64,000 bases of DNA from Armillaria gallica. Taxonomy: Eukaryota > Basidiomycota > Agaricomycetes > Agaricales > Physalacriaceae. Numbering within the stretch: position 1 is the stretch's first letter; every line of letters begins with the position of its first letter. Positions 46,326 through 57,321 of this stretch are shown here, piece by piece. The stretch covers positions 186,001-250,000 of the forward strand of contig JBANDB010000011.1 in the NCBI GenBank assembly GCA_037576215.1, read 5' to 3'. The position numbers and the translations under genes were made by a program. The notes beneath the pieces are model-generated. The model saw only the letters and a list, made by a program, of their open reading frames with translations. It searched no databases and had not been told where the DNA came from.

Positions 46326-49300
46326 CCGCTTCAGGCATACCCTACGATGGTGAACTCATCGACATGAGAGCTAGCCGTCACTTCTCACCTGCCCAGAGCA
46401 AAATGATCAACTTTGTGAACATCAAGCTGACACCCATCTGCACTGCCGATGGACATTCATTCGATGCTATTGGCAGAGGAGACTATGTCACATACCTACC
46501 AATGGGTCATGGAAAGCCGGCAACCAAGGTCACCCTCTTCAACACATACTACTCCCCGCACCTAGCGTTCACGCTAATATCGGTCAGCTGTCTTGATACA
46601 GCAGGCTATTCACTTACAGTTGAAGACGGAAACTGTTATATCAAAACCCCGAAGCCCGACAGACATGTCATCGGAATCATGCCCAAAGTCAATGGACTAT
46701 ACCACGTACAGGGCTCTACCAGCCAACAACACAGCAAACCCCTTGCAGCAGCAGCCACCACCCCTCAAATTAGCATCTCGCAGTTTCACCACATAATGGG
46801 ACATGCAAGCCATGAATCCCTGAAGCAGAGCATACGTAATGGGGAGATTATCACCCCCAATGTCAATCTAAACTCTGAACCGGAGTTCTGCTCAGCATGC
46901 GTGCAAGCCAAAGCCATGACAAAACCGTTTCTGAAGCATAGTGACAACGAGTCAGCCAAGAAATATGGTGACAAGGTCATGGGAGATGTATGGGGACCAG
47001 CCGAAGTGAAATCTATCGGTGGCTCTAGCTACTTTGCACTATTCAAGGATGTTGCAACAAGGGAGCGCCTACCGTACTTCATGAAGAAGAAATCAGAGAT
47101 GCTGCGCTGCTACAAGGAGCATGAGGCTTGGATGAAGGCCCAATGTGGAGTTGACATCGTGAAGATATTTGGGTCTGACCGTGGAGGAGAGTTTATGAGT
47201 GAGGAATTCAAACGACACCTGAAATCTGCAGGAACAATACGTCACCTCAATGTTCATGACTCGCCATCCTCAAACAGAATGACAGAATGAGAAATGCGCA
47301 CTGTGCTAGAAGGTGTCCAAGCAATGATAATTGCAGCAGGGATGCCTAACTATCTGTGGGCTGAAGCCATAGCATACCACTGCTGGCTGAGAAACCAGCT
47401 CCACCACAGTGCTCTCACAGACCAAAAGACGACCCCACATGAAAAGGCTACACAAAAGAAGCCCAACATGTCCAATCTGCATGAATTCGGGTGTACCGTA
47501 TGGGTGAAGCAACTCGGACGGGGAAAGTTACAGCCACGCGCTGATCCTGGCCGATTTGTGGGCATTGATGATGAGTCGAAGGGCATCCGGGTCTATTGGC
47601 CTGGAAAGCGTCATATCAGCATTGAGAGAAATGTCTACTTCAACAAAGAGGAAGACCTGAGCACAGAAACCATCAAAATTGAGGGGGAGTACACAACAAT
47701 CGTCAATCCTGATGGATTCCATGCTACAGACGACACTTGCAACAGCCCAAAAGAGACCAAAAACAAGGAAGACGAACCCGCTGTACCACAAATGCCCCCT
47801 ACAAACACCCAAAGCACTCCAGAAGACCCGCCGTCACCACTATCACCCTTATCAACCTCACCATCAAGCCCAAATATTGCACCGCACCAGTGAAGCTCCG
47901 AATTGAGGACATCCCTGATGAAGACGATCCCCCAGCCTGACCCCAATGAGGCTCGCACAAGCCAGAAGGTTTTCACAATGTCAACCGAATTCAAAAGCTG
48001 CTGGCATCGCCGCATGTGTCCTTGAAGATGATGGGAGTCTTGAACCAGGTGGAATGGACTACGAGATAGGTGAGGAAGAGTGGTTTGCCAACCTAATCGA
48101 GGAGGCACTGGCCACAACCAACGGAGAGCTGGATTCCATACAGGAGGCACTGAGGGGACCAGAAAAACAGGAATGGAAGGATGCTGTTGAGAAGGAGCTA
48201 AGCCAAGTCAAAGGCTTACATACGTACGACATAATCCCCACTCCACCTGGGGTCAACGTTGCTAAAAACAGATACACGTTCCATCTCAAGAAAGATGATC
48301 AAGGATGTATCTTATAATACAAGGCCCGGCTCATCCTAAAGGGGTTCTCTCAAATTTACGGTGTTGACTTCCATGAAACATTTGCCCCAACAGTTCATCT
48401 GACTACCCTACACGTGTTACTATCTGTAGCTGCTCAAAAGGATGCTGAAATACACCAAGCAGACATCAAAAACGCATACCTCCAAGCCAACCTCCACGAA
48501 AACCTGTATATGGAGCTGCCGCCAATGTACAAGGACTTCAGGGAAATCCCTGACAGACTCAAAGGGAAGAATCTATGCTGTAAACTGCGTAAGCCATTGT
48601 ACAGAAGCAAACAGGGTGCACACGAGTGGTACCAGAAGCTGAGACGAGTATTTCTCGCTCTCAGATACTCCATATGCCAGGCCGACGAAGCAGTGTTCTA
48701 TAAATTCAGTAAGGACAAGTACACCATCATTGCCGCCGCTACAGATGACTTCACCATCATTGCCGACTCCAAAGAGGCAATAGCACTCATCAAGAAGCAG
48801 CTCGGAGAGCGCTTCGAGATGACTGACCTCGGTGAGATCAAATGGCTACTTGGTATCAGTGTACACTGCAATCGCGAGGCCAGGACCATCACCCTAGGCC
48901 AACATGCATACATCGACAGCATCGTAGAATGGGCTGGCCAAAGCGAAGCTAGAGAAATCGTCACACCAATGGAGCCAGGAATCGATCTGAGCTACGACTC
49001 ACCCTCGGTATCCACCACTGTACTCCCCAAGGCCCAGCATTCCCTCTACCATGAAGCAATTGGATGCCTCATGTACACATCCCTCACTACATGACCTGAT
49101 ATCTCCTATGCCATGTCAACGCTGTCCCATTACATGCAGGAGCCAAGGACTACCCACTGGCATGCCATCCTGTGAGTGTTCAAGTACCTGAAAGGAACCC
49201 GGGACTACAGCCTTACTCTAGGAGGAAAGAACATGCACGTCACAGGCTATTCTGATGCTGACTGGGCTCAGCAGATGCACAGGCATTCAATTTCTGGCTA

Positions 49301-49708
49301 CGCTTTCTTCATAGGGAGCGGAATCGTATCCTGGAGCTCTAAGAAGCAACCAGTTATCACCCTGTCCAGTACTGAGTCCGAATATGTTGCCCTAACACAT
49401 GCATCAAAGGAGCTGATATGGAAAGAAAGCTATTCACCAAATTGATCCACCCATTTGCTCAGCCAACCACACTCTTCTGCGACAACCAAGGTGCCATTGT
49501 ACTCTCCAAAGACTCCACCTTCCATGCACAAACAAAGCATATTGACGTCCAGTTCCATTTCGTCAGGCAGACAGTATCCTTGTCTCAAAGCAAGATCAAG
49601 TACTGCCCAACAGACGATATGATTGCGGATGCGTTCACCAAGCCTCTGAAACGGGTCAAGCTCGCCCAATTTCACGTGCTAATGGGTCTTGCTCCTTCGG
49701 ATGGCTAG
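46277..49708 (+). pseudogene. pol: Copia Pol: protease, integrase, reverse transcriptase, RNase H, with stops and frameshifts
   Basis: Protease: ELIDMRASRHFS, where the DSGAS active site is expected, so Gly and Ser are changed. Integrase: H-x4-H (HHIMGHASH) and CSAC zinc motif, GDVWG and FGSDRGGEF catalytic regions. A TGA at 47288 interrupts before EMRTVLEG. The next segment carries the ESKGIRVYWPGKRHISIERN block. A frame change near 47.9 kb leads to reverse transcriptase (QADIKNAYLQANL, then ATDDFTIIA as the YVDD-box equivalent) with TAA at 48315. TGA at 49092 and 49173 follow. RNase H has YSDADWA and STESEY; a frame change near 49.43 kb precedes TTLFCDNQGAI and the MIADAFTKPL end. Inference: this copy cannot make its own polymerase. 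Confidence 0.9.
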
Positions 49709-49719
49709 CGATCAAGCTT

Positions 49720-49728
49720 GAGGGGGAG
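49720..49728 (+). promoter_or_regulatory. Polypurine tract
   Basis: GAGGGGGAG lies directly before the 3' LTR, the normal place for priming plus-strand DNA synthesis. Confidence 0.85.
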
Positions 49729-50065
49729 TGTTGAGCATGGCGAGCGTTGACCGCAAGCCACAGACTATATTTAGATCACCAGTACATACCTTTTTAGTAA
49801 TATTTTTTGTCACAACATCTCAGTGTTCAACCAATGTCTTCACACTGAGATGTACGTATATACTCATTATATTTCCTTTATACTATTGCTAATCGTACCT
49901 ATAGAGATACTACATACTCATACATATCCTATAGGTACAGTACAGTGTTCAACCAACGTCTTCACACTGAGATAGATACTACATACTCATACATATCCTA
50001 TAGATCTGTTTTCCCTTTCGCAAATGTGTCTTCCTTCCGCGTATGCCCCGGTCCACTGCTCAAGA
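49729..50065 (+). repeat. 3' LTR of the copia element (337 bp)
   Basis: Same ends as the 5' LTR but with an internal partial duplication: CAGTGTTCAACCAA...CACTGAGAT occurs at 49821 and again at 49943. The first copy also forms a hairpin (CATCTCAGTG ... CACTGAGATG). Confidence 0.9.
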
Positions 50066-50070
50066 GGTAT
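50066..50070. repeat. Copia target-site duplication, right copy (GGTAT)
   Basis: Exact match to 45061-45065. Confidence 0.9.
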
Positions 50071-50352
50071 AGCATTTCAGTTCTGCACATGCAGGTATCT
50101 GATGCCTCATTTTAGCTTGATGACAACCCTATTCATATTAATGTTTTCATCTGAAATGATGGAGCCATTTATCTTAAGGATCATAAGGTAGCACTTGGTG
50201 CAGTTGGTATTGAAATGAGGGAAGAATTCAAAGTCTTTGGATTTGCATCTGAAGATGGTTGGACAAGGATTCATTGGTCTGAGGCTCTCAAGGGTATTGA
50301 AGGTGGCCCTCTCTTCATAAAGAAATTAACCACACCTGACCCTGGTTTTTAG
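50071..50352 (+). pseudogene. Right part of the ORF split by the copia element
   Basis: The plus strand reads GAIYLKDHKVALGAVGIEM and GFASEDGWTRIHWSEALKG before TAG at 50350. Internal TAG and TGA stops are present. It is in the same orientation as 44838-45065 and most likely the same ORF. Not recognised. Confidence 0.4.
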
Positions 50353-50703
50353 AAGAACTGGCAAACAGCTGCCCTTGAAGGATTTATTTTTACCTTATTG
50401 AAATGAATTTTTGTGATATATATTTGGTACCTTTACAGTAGCTTCTCCTCACACAAATTTGGAACAGAGTTAATTACTTGAATTGTTCATCAGTTTTTGT
50501 CTTGCATGCTTTTTTTGACTGACAATGGAGAGATGTGGGGTTGGAAATACAAAGTTGCACATGAAAATGTGGCATCTCTGTTTTGATGTTCTGGACAAAA
50601 ACTAACTCTATGCCACTCTGCAGATTGACATTCACTCACTACCACCACCACCACCACCAACCTTTCTCTTCCTGATACCACTGTGTTTCAATCATCTTCA
50701 ACC

Positions 50704-52140
50704 ATGAATCCTCCTGAAAATCCTCCTGCACCTCATACTGTTTACCCTGACTGTCCCATGCTCATGAAAGAGCACACAACTTGGCTCAACAAGAACACTA
50801 TATTAGGCTATGCCCAAGTCATTGCAGTGGTGTAGGCACAGTCATCTGGTGGTAATCAATTATGAGGACCCAGGATTGACTATGTCAAGGATCATGTTCT
50901 CAATGATTTTCTTGAGAAGTTTTGGTCTCCCTCTGAGGAACCTAAAATGGTGTCTGTCCTCTTGATGAGCTTTCTCTGGATTTATTCCTAGGAGGCTATT
51001 CTGATGAATGGTACAGAAAGTGAGAAAGTACCTTGCCAATCAACACAAGGCATACAGTGCAAAGACTCAATTTGACCCACATACACAGCCACCTCCTGTC
51101 CATCAAACAAATGCAAAGGAGCAATTCTGAAAGGCAAAGGTGCAGGAGATCACAGCAGAGATGGTGAAATGTTCCACTGATGGCAATGTCCCAGGTGACC
51201 TTGATGTGTATCATGACATTTTGGTGATGATGTGGTCTGCACTTGATGAAAAAGCAGTTGAAGAGTATCAAGCCATGGCTGATGAGGTCAACAAACACAT
51301 TGCCAAACCTCCCAGTCTCAGTGACATTTATAAGTGTGTGATTGATTCTTCTGGATTTGCAGGCACTTAATGTTGATTTTCAGGAATGAGAATATGATTG
51401 ATCAAGCAACCATGTCATTGCTGGAGCATATGATTGGATTTGGTGCCGGTCAACTGGGGAAGGTTGCATGGATTGCTCATTGCATGTATGAAGATGCTGA
51501 TGGTAAAGTATGTGGTGTCAAGTGAGTGGCTTCTTGTGACCATCTGTTCGAGGCTAATTAGTATTTGGCAGTGTGAAAATACATTCAAAAGCCAAGTCAT
51601 GGTCAGTGGTTCCCAACAACGATTTGAATTCTGAGGAGTATTTCCAGGCTGCCATGATGACAATGACAACAATGATGACAAACATGATGAAGATGCCGAG
51701 GAAGATGAAAGTGTCAAGGTTCAAGCAGCACTGGTGAATGCTGCCACGGCAAAGCAACAGAAGGAGAAGAAGGTGCAAGAGGAAAAAGAGTGTGAGGCGA
51801 GTGAAGCAAAGGAGACAGAGAAGGTGGCAAGAGTGGCAGAGGAAAGGGAGGCAAAGAAGACAAAAGAGCATGAGGCAAGTGAGGTGAAAGAGAGGGAGAG
51901 GGAGGAGATTGATGTGGAGGAGGAGACAGAGGTCAAGGCTGGCAAAGGCAAGAATAAAGGCGGGCAAGGGAAGAAGTGCTCCACAGAGATGGTGGATGAA
52001 GACATCATCCCACCAAAGAAGTGAGGTTGCCAGGCCCAGGACACAGAGATGTCTACTGAATCTCAGCGTAGCTCTTGTGCAGGTAAAGGTGAAAATCATG
52101 TGAACTACAAGTTGGTTGATGGCAGGTATACTGGTAAATA
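50704..52140 (+). pseudogene. Decayed transposon-associated ORF with acidic/basic low-complexity tail
   Basis: Seen: from ATG 50704, MNPPENPPAPHTVYP, then RIDYVKDHVLNDFLEKFW after two stops (TAG, TGA). The segment 51140-51370 has DVYHDILVMMWSALDEKAVE. The 51734-52024 frame is almost pure Glu/Lys/Ala (KEKKVQEEKECEASEAKETE) and ends in PPKK. Known: ORFs of this look recur beside transposons in mushroom genomes, but I cannot name the domain. Inference: a dead accessory ORF of an old element. The opposite-strand hydrophobic frame is only its antisense. Confidence 0.35.
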
Positions 52141-52205
52141 AGATGTAAGTTCTTTCCAGTTCAACTTTTTGTACTTTGAAGACTGACTCCATCAGGCAGG
52201 ATTGT

Positions 52206-52480
52206 ATTGGCTAGGCTAGGCTAGGATATGTATTTCTGTTTCATTGTCATGCTAAGACTTGTAGGATAGTAGGCTAGGCTAGGCTGTGCTTATTTTGTTG
52301 TGGGACGCAAGCTTTAATATATATCTATATCGATATGTGGTCAGCTAGGCTAGGCTGGGCTAAAGCAACACTGAGGTAGCAGGTATTCTTGCACTAGGCT
52401 AGGGTAAGGCTCATGCTGATAAGTACTGTGATGTAGATCAGGAGGCTATATTCAAGGTGCAAGCCTAGCCTAGACTAAAG
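52206..52480 (+). repeat. Degenerate GGCTA pentamer array
   Basis: Short runs of (GGCTA)2-3 occur near 52210, 52272, 52347 and 52397, with the reverse CTAGCCTAG near 52466. It looks like an eroding microsatellite. Confidence 0.7.
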
Positions 52481-55256
52481 AAAATTCCAAGTCCTATGAA
52501 TATAAGTATTTGGTCATTATGCCAACCTAATTCCTGATTTTTAATCGTCCAACATGGTGTTTGCTGTCCCTTCCTACCTGGGCTGACCATGGGAACTCTT
52601 TCATATCCTTCATCATTTTCCTGGGAATTGCTTGCCTTTTGTGCCCTTTCCTTCTTCATTCTGATCCTCCACTGCCATCATTTTTCTCTCTTGACACCAT
52701 GTCCCACAATGAGCAAGAAGGCTGCAAAACAAGATGTCTGGTGAATATCTATGATCATCGTGATATTGTGCTGGGAAAAGTATGCAGCTACCTGTCATGG
52801 CCCAGGATGGTACATGTGCTGAACATTGTCAAGAGCATGTCTGGTACTAATAGCAATGGATATCCAGGTAGTCAACCCCAATGATGCACTGCAGCAAGTC
52901 CTTGATGACTGACCTGGAGGCAAAAAAGCAAACTTCTACCTTGGGCAATTTCTCCCTGCTGGTCATTTGTGTGTATCTTTTGAGTTCTTGCCTGAATTCT
53001 TTCTTGGCTGACAATTGGCTACACTTAGCTCCTGGCTAGCACCCAAGGATATCTCTGAGCTCCAGCAACACAAAATCCAGGCATACATCAATGAGCCATT
53101 CAAAAAATTGGGTGACCTCTTGATAGTCTACAAGGTTGCACTAGACCCTTCTGAGTGAGAGAAGTGCTAGGCTGAGCAAGCAGAAGCAGCCACATCGGAG
53201 GTTGTTGTACAAGGTTGACCAGCTCAACAGCAAGAATGAGGAGAAGCTGAAGAAATGGAAATGGGACAGTGAAGGCAGCGCCTCAGCCAGGAAGTGCAAG
53301 ACAAGCATGACAGGTGACACAAACAAGCTCCACTGAAGAGTAAGAAAGATGGAAAGAAGAGGGAGAATGTCAAGAGCGATGATGATGGCAAGGCTGACAA
53401 AGACATTGGCACTAGCAAGAAAGGCATGGGTCCTCCCTCAGCAAAGAAACCCAAGAGGGATAAAGAAGAGCACAGTGAAAGTGCATAGTTTCCTTCTCTT
53501 TGTACTGCTAACCATGGTATATTGATGGAAATTTCTTTCCAGGTGATGTAGCAAATGATCCCAAGGCCCTCAAAGTTTGTGAATGGTGACACAGGGTGCA
53601 GGAGGCAATTTTGAGCAATAAGGGGGACCCAAAGGGGGAGGTGCATTCACTACCCAGTGCTTGTCCCCTTATTGATTAACATTTTTCCCCCAAGATATAC
53701 CCCAGATGGATAAACTGTTCTGTACAGTCGAGGCATACTGGTCTATCACCATTCACTACCTCATGGTAAGTTCTCTCCACTATCTTTCACTTTCTTTGGG
53801 TGCATTCTGGTGGTTCTGCTGTCAATTTTGTTCTTTTCTCAGCGCTCTTCTGAGTTTTTTTCCACCATTTCATCTGTTGAGAGCATGGACCTTTCCATTC
53901 ACCTTCACTATATGCCCATCCATTTGAAGCCTTTTTTTTGTCCCCTAGTTGTGTCACCTTCATTTTTCCTTTCATTTGTGTCTTTTTCAGGCAAACATCA
54001 CGTTTCCTTTGCTCCGCCCTTAACCTCTCACTTTGCTTCACTGTTATTTATTTCTTTGGGCTGACTATGGACACACTGTTCTTTCTTTGCTCCCTCTATA
54101 AACTATTGGGGCAGGACAGAGCACCATTTGCTGCCTAGCTGTGCGATGTTCTATCATATGTCACCTTCAACACCCAATTCTCTCTCCCTGCCCTTGGTTC
54201 TGTTTGCCTTTGAAGGTGGACTCTTCATTCTCCTTTGTGACATCTTTGACCCCATAAAGTCTGGCTGCATCCTTTTGGTCCATTATCTTTTCTCATGGCC
54301 TGGGTTTTCAGTCTTCTCCTCTATACCCAACCTCAGCATCCCTTTTGTGCATCCTTTGTCCATTGTTGAGGGACCGCTTGCATTTGATTATTGTCCCTTT
54401 TACCTTCCCTTCAATGAGCAGTTTTGTTGTTTCGACTGCTCTTCATGTAGTCTTGCTCTGTCCTTTCATGTAACTCCCACTAATATACACTGATGTGATG
54501 CAATGTTCTTTCACTGGATTTGGGTGTTTGGTGCTCATCTGTTCATTTGACATCTCTCTACAGGATCATAGTGTCCTTCTGTACTTCATCTGGAAGAGCT
54601 GACGATCAAAGAAAAACACATGCCATACTCCTTCAGTCCATGTTTCCCTATCCATCTCATCAGAAACCCCACCAAGTTGCCCTCTGAATTTGTTTGAGGA
54701 GTGTTTTCTTCATGGTCTGAACCTGATTCTGCAACATTTCATTGGCCTGTTAAATATTGCAGTATATATATATATATATGCCTAGTGTGCCTATGTGATG
54801 TGATGGCTGCTTTTTCTTCCTCTACCACCTACATCAGATTTGAGTGTACATGTTTTTGCTTCTCTTCACTCCACATTCTCTGTATGACATGGCTATAGCC
54901 TTAAAGCCTAAGCATGAATACCTTCTTAAGTGTGCTGCATGTCTGTTGATTTATAAAGTATGCTGTATTGTTACCCTATAATAGGACTTGGACCTTGCCA
55001 CTTGAATGTGATGGCCAATCAAATGCTGGTATAGTCTTAGGCCAAGCCTAAGGCATGCACTGGTTGTCAAGAGTAGCTGTATGATTGCACTACTGAGTAT
55101 TCCTGACAACAGTGAATACTCTCTTACTTCTTCATAAACCGTTCAACTGATGTTTCTCAAATTAGAATGAGCCTGTAGTGATATTATCAGTAAGCAAATC
55201 CTCATTTTGACCACAAGTGAATGGGCACTAGAAATTCAGCATGCTCACATGTGTGG
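52481..55256. other. Old transposon DNA without recognisable coding sequence
   Basis: T-rich on the plus strand with many short frames (e.g. 53224-53646 minus, 53810-54493 plus). No domain recognised. A (TA)n run is at 54763-54779. Confidence 0.35.
54763..54779. repeat. (TA)n microsatellite
   Basis: About eight TA units in CpG-poor repeat DNA. Confidence 0.8.
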
Positions 55257-55278
55257 TGCATGGCTACACAGCCATGCA
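55257..55278. repeat. Perfect hairpin TGCATGGCT-loop-AGCCATGCA
   Basis: A 9-bp inverted repeat with a 4-nt loop. The right arm is the same AGCCATGCA sequence that recurs in the following kilobase. Confidence 0.7.
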
Positions 55279-55740
55279 AGCTGTCAGTTCAACTCAGTTC
55301 AACTCAACTATATTTTAAATAAGTACTGCACTGCATGATGCTCCTGAGCTTTTGTAATAATATCCTTATCTTTGTTTTGTTTTTAGTCTGGAATATTCTC
55401 CAGCAAAGATACCCAAAAAATGATATGAAGACTGCACTTTCAGCATCCACCAATTACAGTATTTCACACTTACAGTCTATGTTTTTCAGTTACTAGTGAA
55501 TCTTAAATGTATTTCTTTATAAGTAGGAGAAGCTTAAATATTTAAATTTTGTCACTTTTCTGTACCAAGTACTTGAAGATCTTGGAGTGGTACTGTAGAC
55601 AGCAGTCACCTATCAATACAGCATCAATAAAGCTTTCATGTGTCGAGTACTGATACAATCAGCCATGGAGACTAACTTACTGATGTCTGTTTCTTATGTA
55701 AAGATTTGCTTCAACCACACAATTGACTATGCTAGTATAC

Positions 55741-56882
55741 CATGCAGCCATGTGACCACACAGCCATGCAGCCACACCATGCAAGCTGACCAAGCACAGC
55801 CATGCAGATTAACCACACAGCCATGCAGACCATGCAGGCACCATGCAGGCTTCACATTGAGATCACATTGGTCTATACAAGGTTGCCTTCAGAAAGTGCA
55901 TCAATTGTGTAATTGCCTTTTAATTGGCTTGTTTCTTTAGTGTCACTCATACCAACTATAGAACACAGTATTCTTCTCACACTGCACAGTGTCCTCTTCA
56001 CAGGGAACCCCACATCGTGTACCTGAAAACTTCTAGCTTAGGCCCTGTTCAGGTGACATGGCTTGATACAGCCCCAGAGCCAAAATTTAAGCTGGCCACT
56101 TAAGTCTGCTTAACTTAGATTATTCAGCATGTCACTCTATTGTCACCTATGTCCTGACACCAATGCTGTGCTCATTCTGCCTGCCTTCCCACTCACTATA
56201 CACAATGACTACAACAATGCCAACAAGATGCTAGCAAAACTAGGAAATATAGTACTCCTGTAAATGAATTGGAATATCTAGACAAATCAACACAAATTTG
56301 GAAGAACACTGTTGCCATTGGGCCAGTCAGTGAGCAGCACAGGTGGGACAGTGCTGGGACACTCTTCAATGATGTCAGTGGCAGCATTGACAATTGTTTG
56401 ACATCATTCAGACATCATCCGCATTCTTCCAAATTATTCTGATCTTGTGATGTTTGTGACCAAATCTCTTAGCCCTTTGGGGCTGGGTTAAGCTTGGTTT
56501 AAGCCATGTCACCTGAACAGGGCCTTAGATAACTGCCTCTAAGGCATTTTTATACTGTTAGGATACTCATAAAATTATCTACTTTGGCTACAATGCTTTT
56601 GATGCTCTTAAACTTGACAATCCCCTTCAGATGAATTTTTATAATATTGACCACATTTAAAGTGTTTCAATATCCTACCAAAGCATTCATATTTGAACTG
56701 TACAGATCATACTAAAGCTAGTTCTATGGAAGTAGCTACAGAAATTAACTGAACTCGTCTACTCTTGTTGCATTTGATGGACTTGATCAACATTTGATAG
56801 GAGTCTGGCAATGTGTCAACCATTCTGACAACCACACAGCCATGCTTCATGCTACCACACAGCCATGCAGGCAACCATGCTG
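55741..56882 (+). repeat. Scattered CACAGCCATGCAG repeats
   Basis: CACAGCCATGCAG or close variants occur about five times in 55741-55860 and again twice in 56826-56882, on either side of the inverted-repeat element at 56041-56524. No coding meaning seen. Confidence 0.6.
56041..56524. mobile_element. Harbinger-like MITE, 484 bp
   Basis: A perfect 24-bp terminal inverted repeat (starts GGCCCTGTTCAGGTGACATG; the right end is its exact reverse complement) is flanked by TTA on both sides (56038-56040 and 56525-56527). A TTA target and GGCCCTGTT-type ends are typical of PIF/Harbinger elements. No transposase inside; the minus-strand frame at 56196-56393 is not recognisable. A further AGCCCC/GGGGCT pair lies inside the repeats. 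Confidence 0.8.
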
Positions 56883-57066
56883 AATTCTTGCCCTGAGTGA
56901 ATCACCAATCCATTTATAATTCAGTGTGATTGATATCAGGTATGGGGGCAATTTTTCTCGCATCATAAGCCACCTAAGCCACATTCCATTGCAGCCAGAC
57001 CTGGTGCAGTAGTTCTTAGAGTCTTCAATGGCCAGCCCTACAATGGCAGTTCTTTCAGTAGAGCTA

Positions 57067-57319
57067 CTGTACTATTTCGACCATAGCTTCATGAGGTGTT
57101 ACACATTATGCTATATGGCCAAATGACTAGAGGTTCATTCACCGAAAAATGATGCACTTACTATATTTAGAGTGTCTGGCATGAGCTGGACCCGAAAATG
57201 TACCATTTTAAGCACATACTACCTCTGTGGAGGGCTTGTTACATGTTATGAAATACCGAGAGCTTCACTTCATGAGGCCCTGTTATGTGTTATGTGAATT
57301 AACAGTTGAAATAGTACAG
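57067..57319. mobile_element. TA-target MITE, 253 bp
   Basis: Ends are CTGTACTATTTC, inverted, with TA on each side (57065-57066, 57320-57321), as for Tc1/mariner elements. The left 40 bp match the truncated end at 32183. GTGTTACAC and TGTTATG motifs recur inside. Confidence 0.7.
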
Positions 57320-57321
57320 TA

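Larger units (their letters stand above)
45066..50065 (+). mobile_element. Ty1/copia LTR retrotransposon, complete but with decayed coding region
   Basis: Seen: 5' LTR, primer binding site, gag, protease, integrase, reverse transcriptase, RNase H, polypurine tract and 3' LTR in copia order, flanked by an exact GGTAT duplication. The LTRs start TGTTGAG and end STSAAGA, nearly inverted complements. Integrase precedes reverse transcriptase, which identifies copia rather than gypsy. CpG density is clearly higher than in the flanking DNA, and the LTRs differ by only about two substitutions in the shared roughly 200 bp, so the insertion is young. Yet the coding region has four in-frame stops and at least three frame changes. 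It sits inside another transposon-associated ORF, a nested insertion. Confidence 0.95.

Noticed and set aside
51554..52192. A 212-codon hydrophobic minus-strand frame suggesting a membrane protein
   Set aside because: It is the antisense of the Glu/Lys/Ala-rich low-complexity tail on the plus strand.
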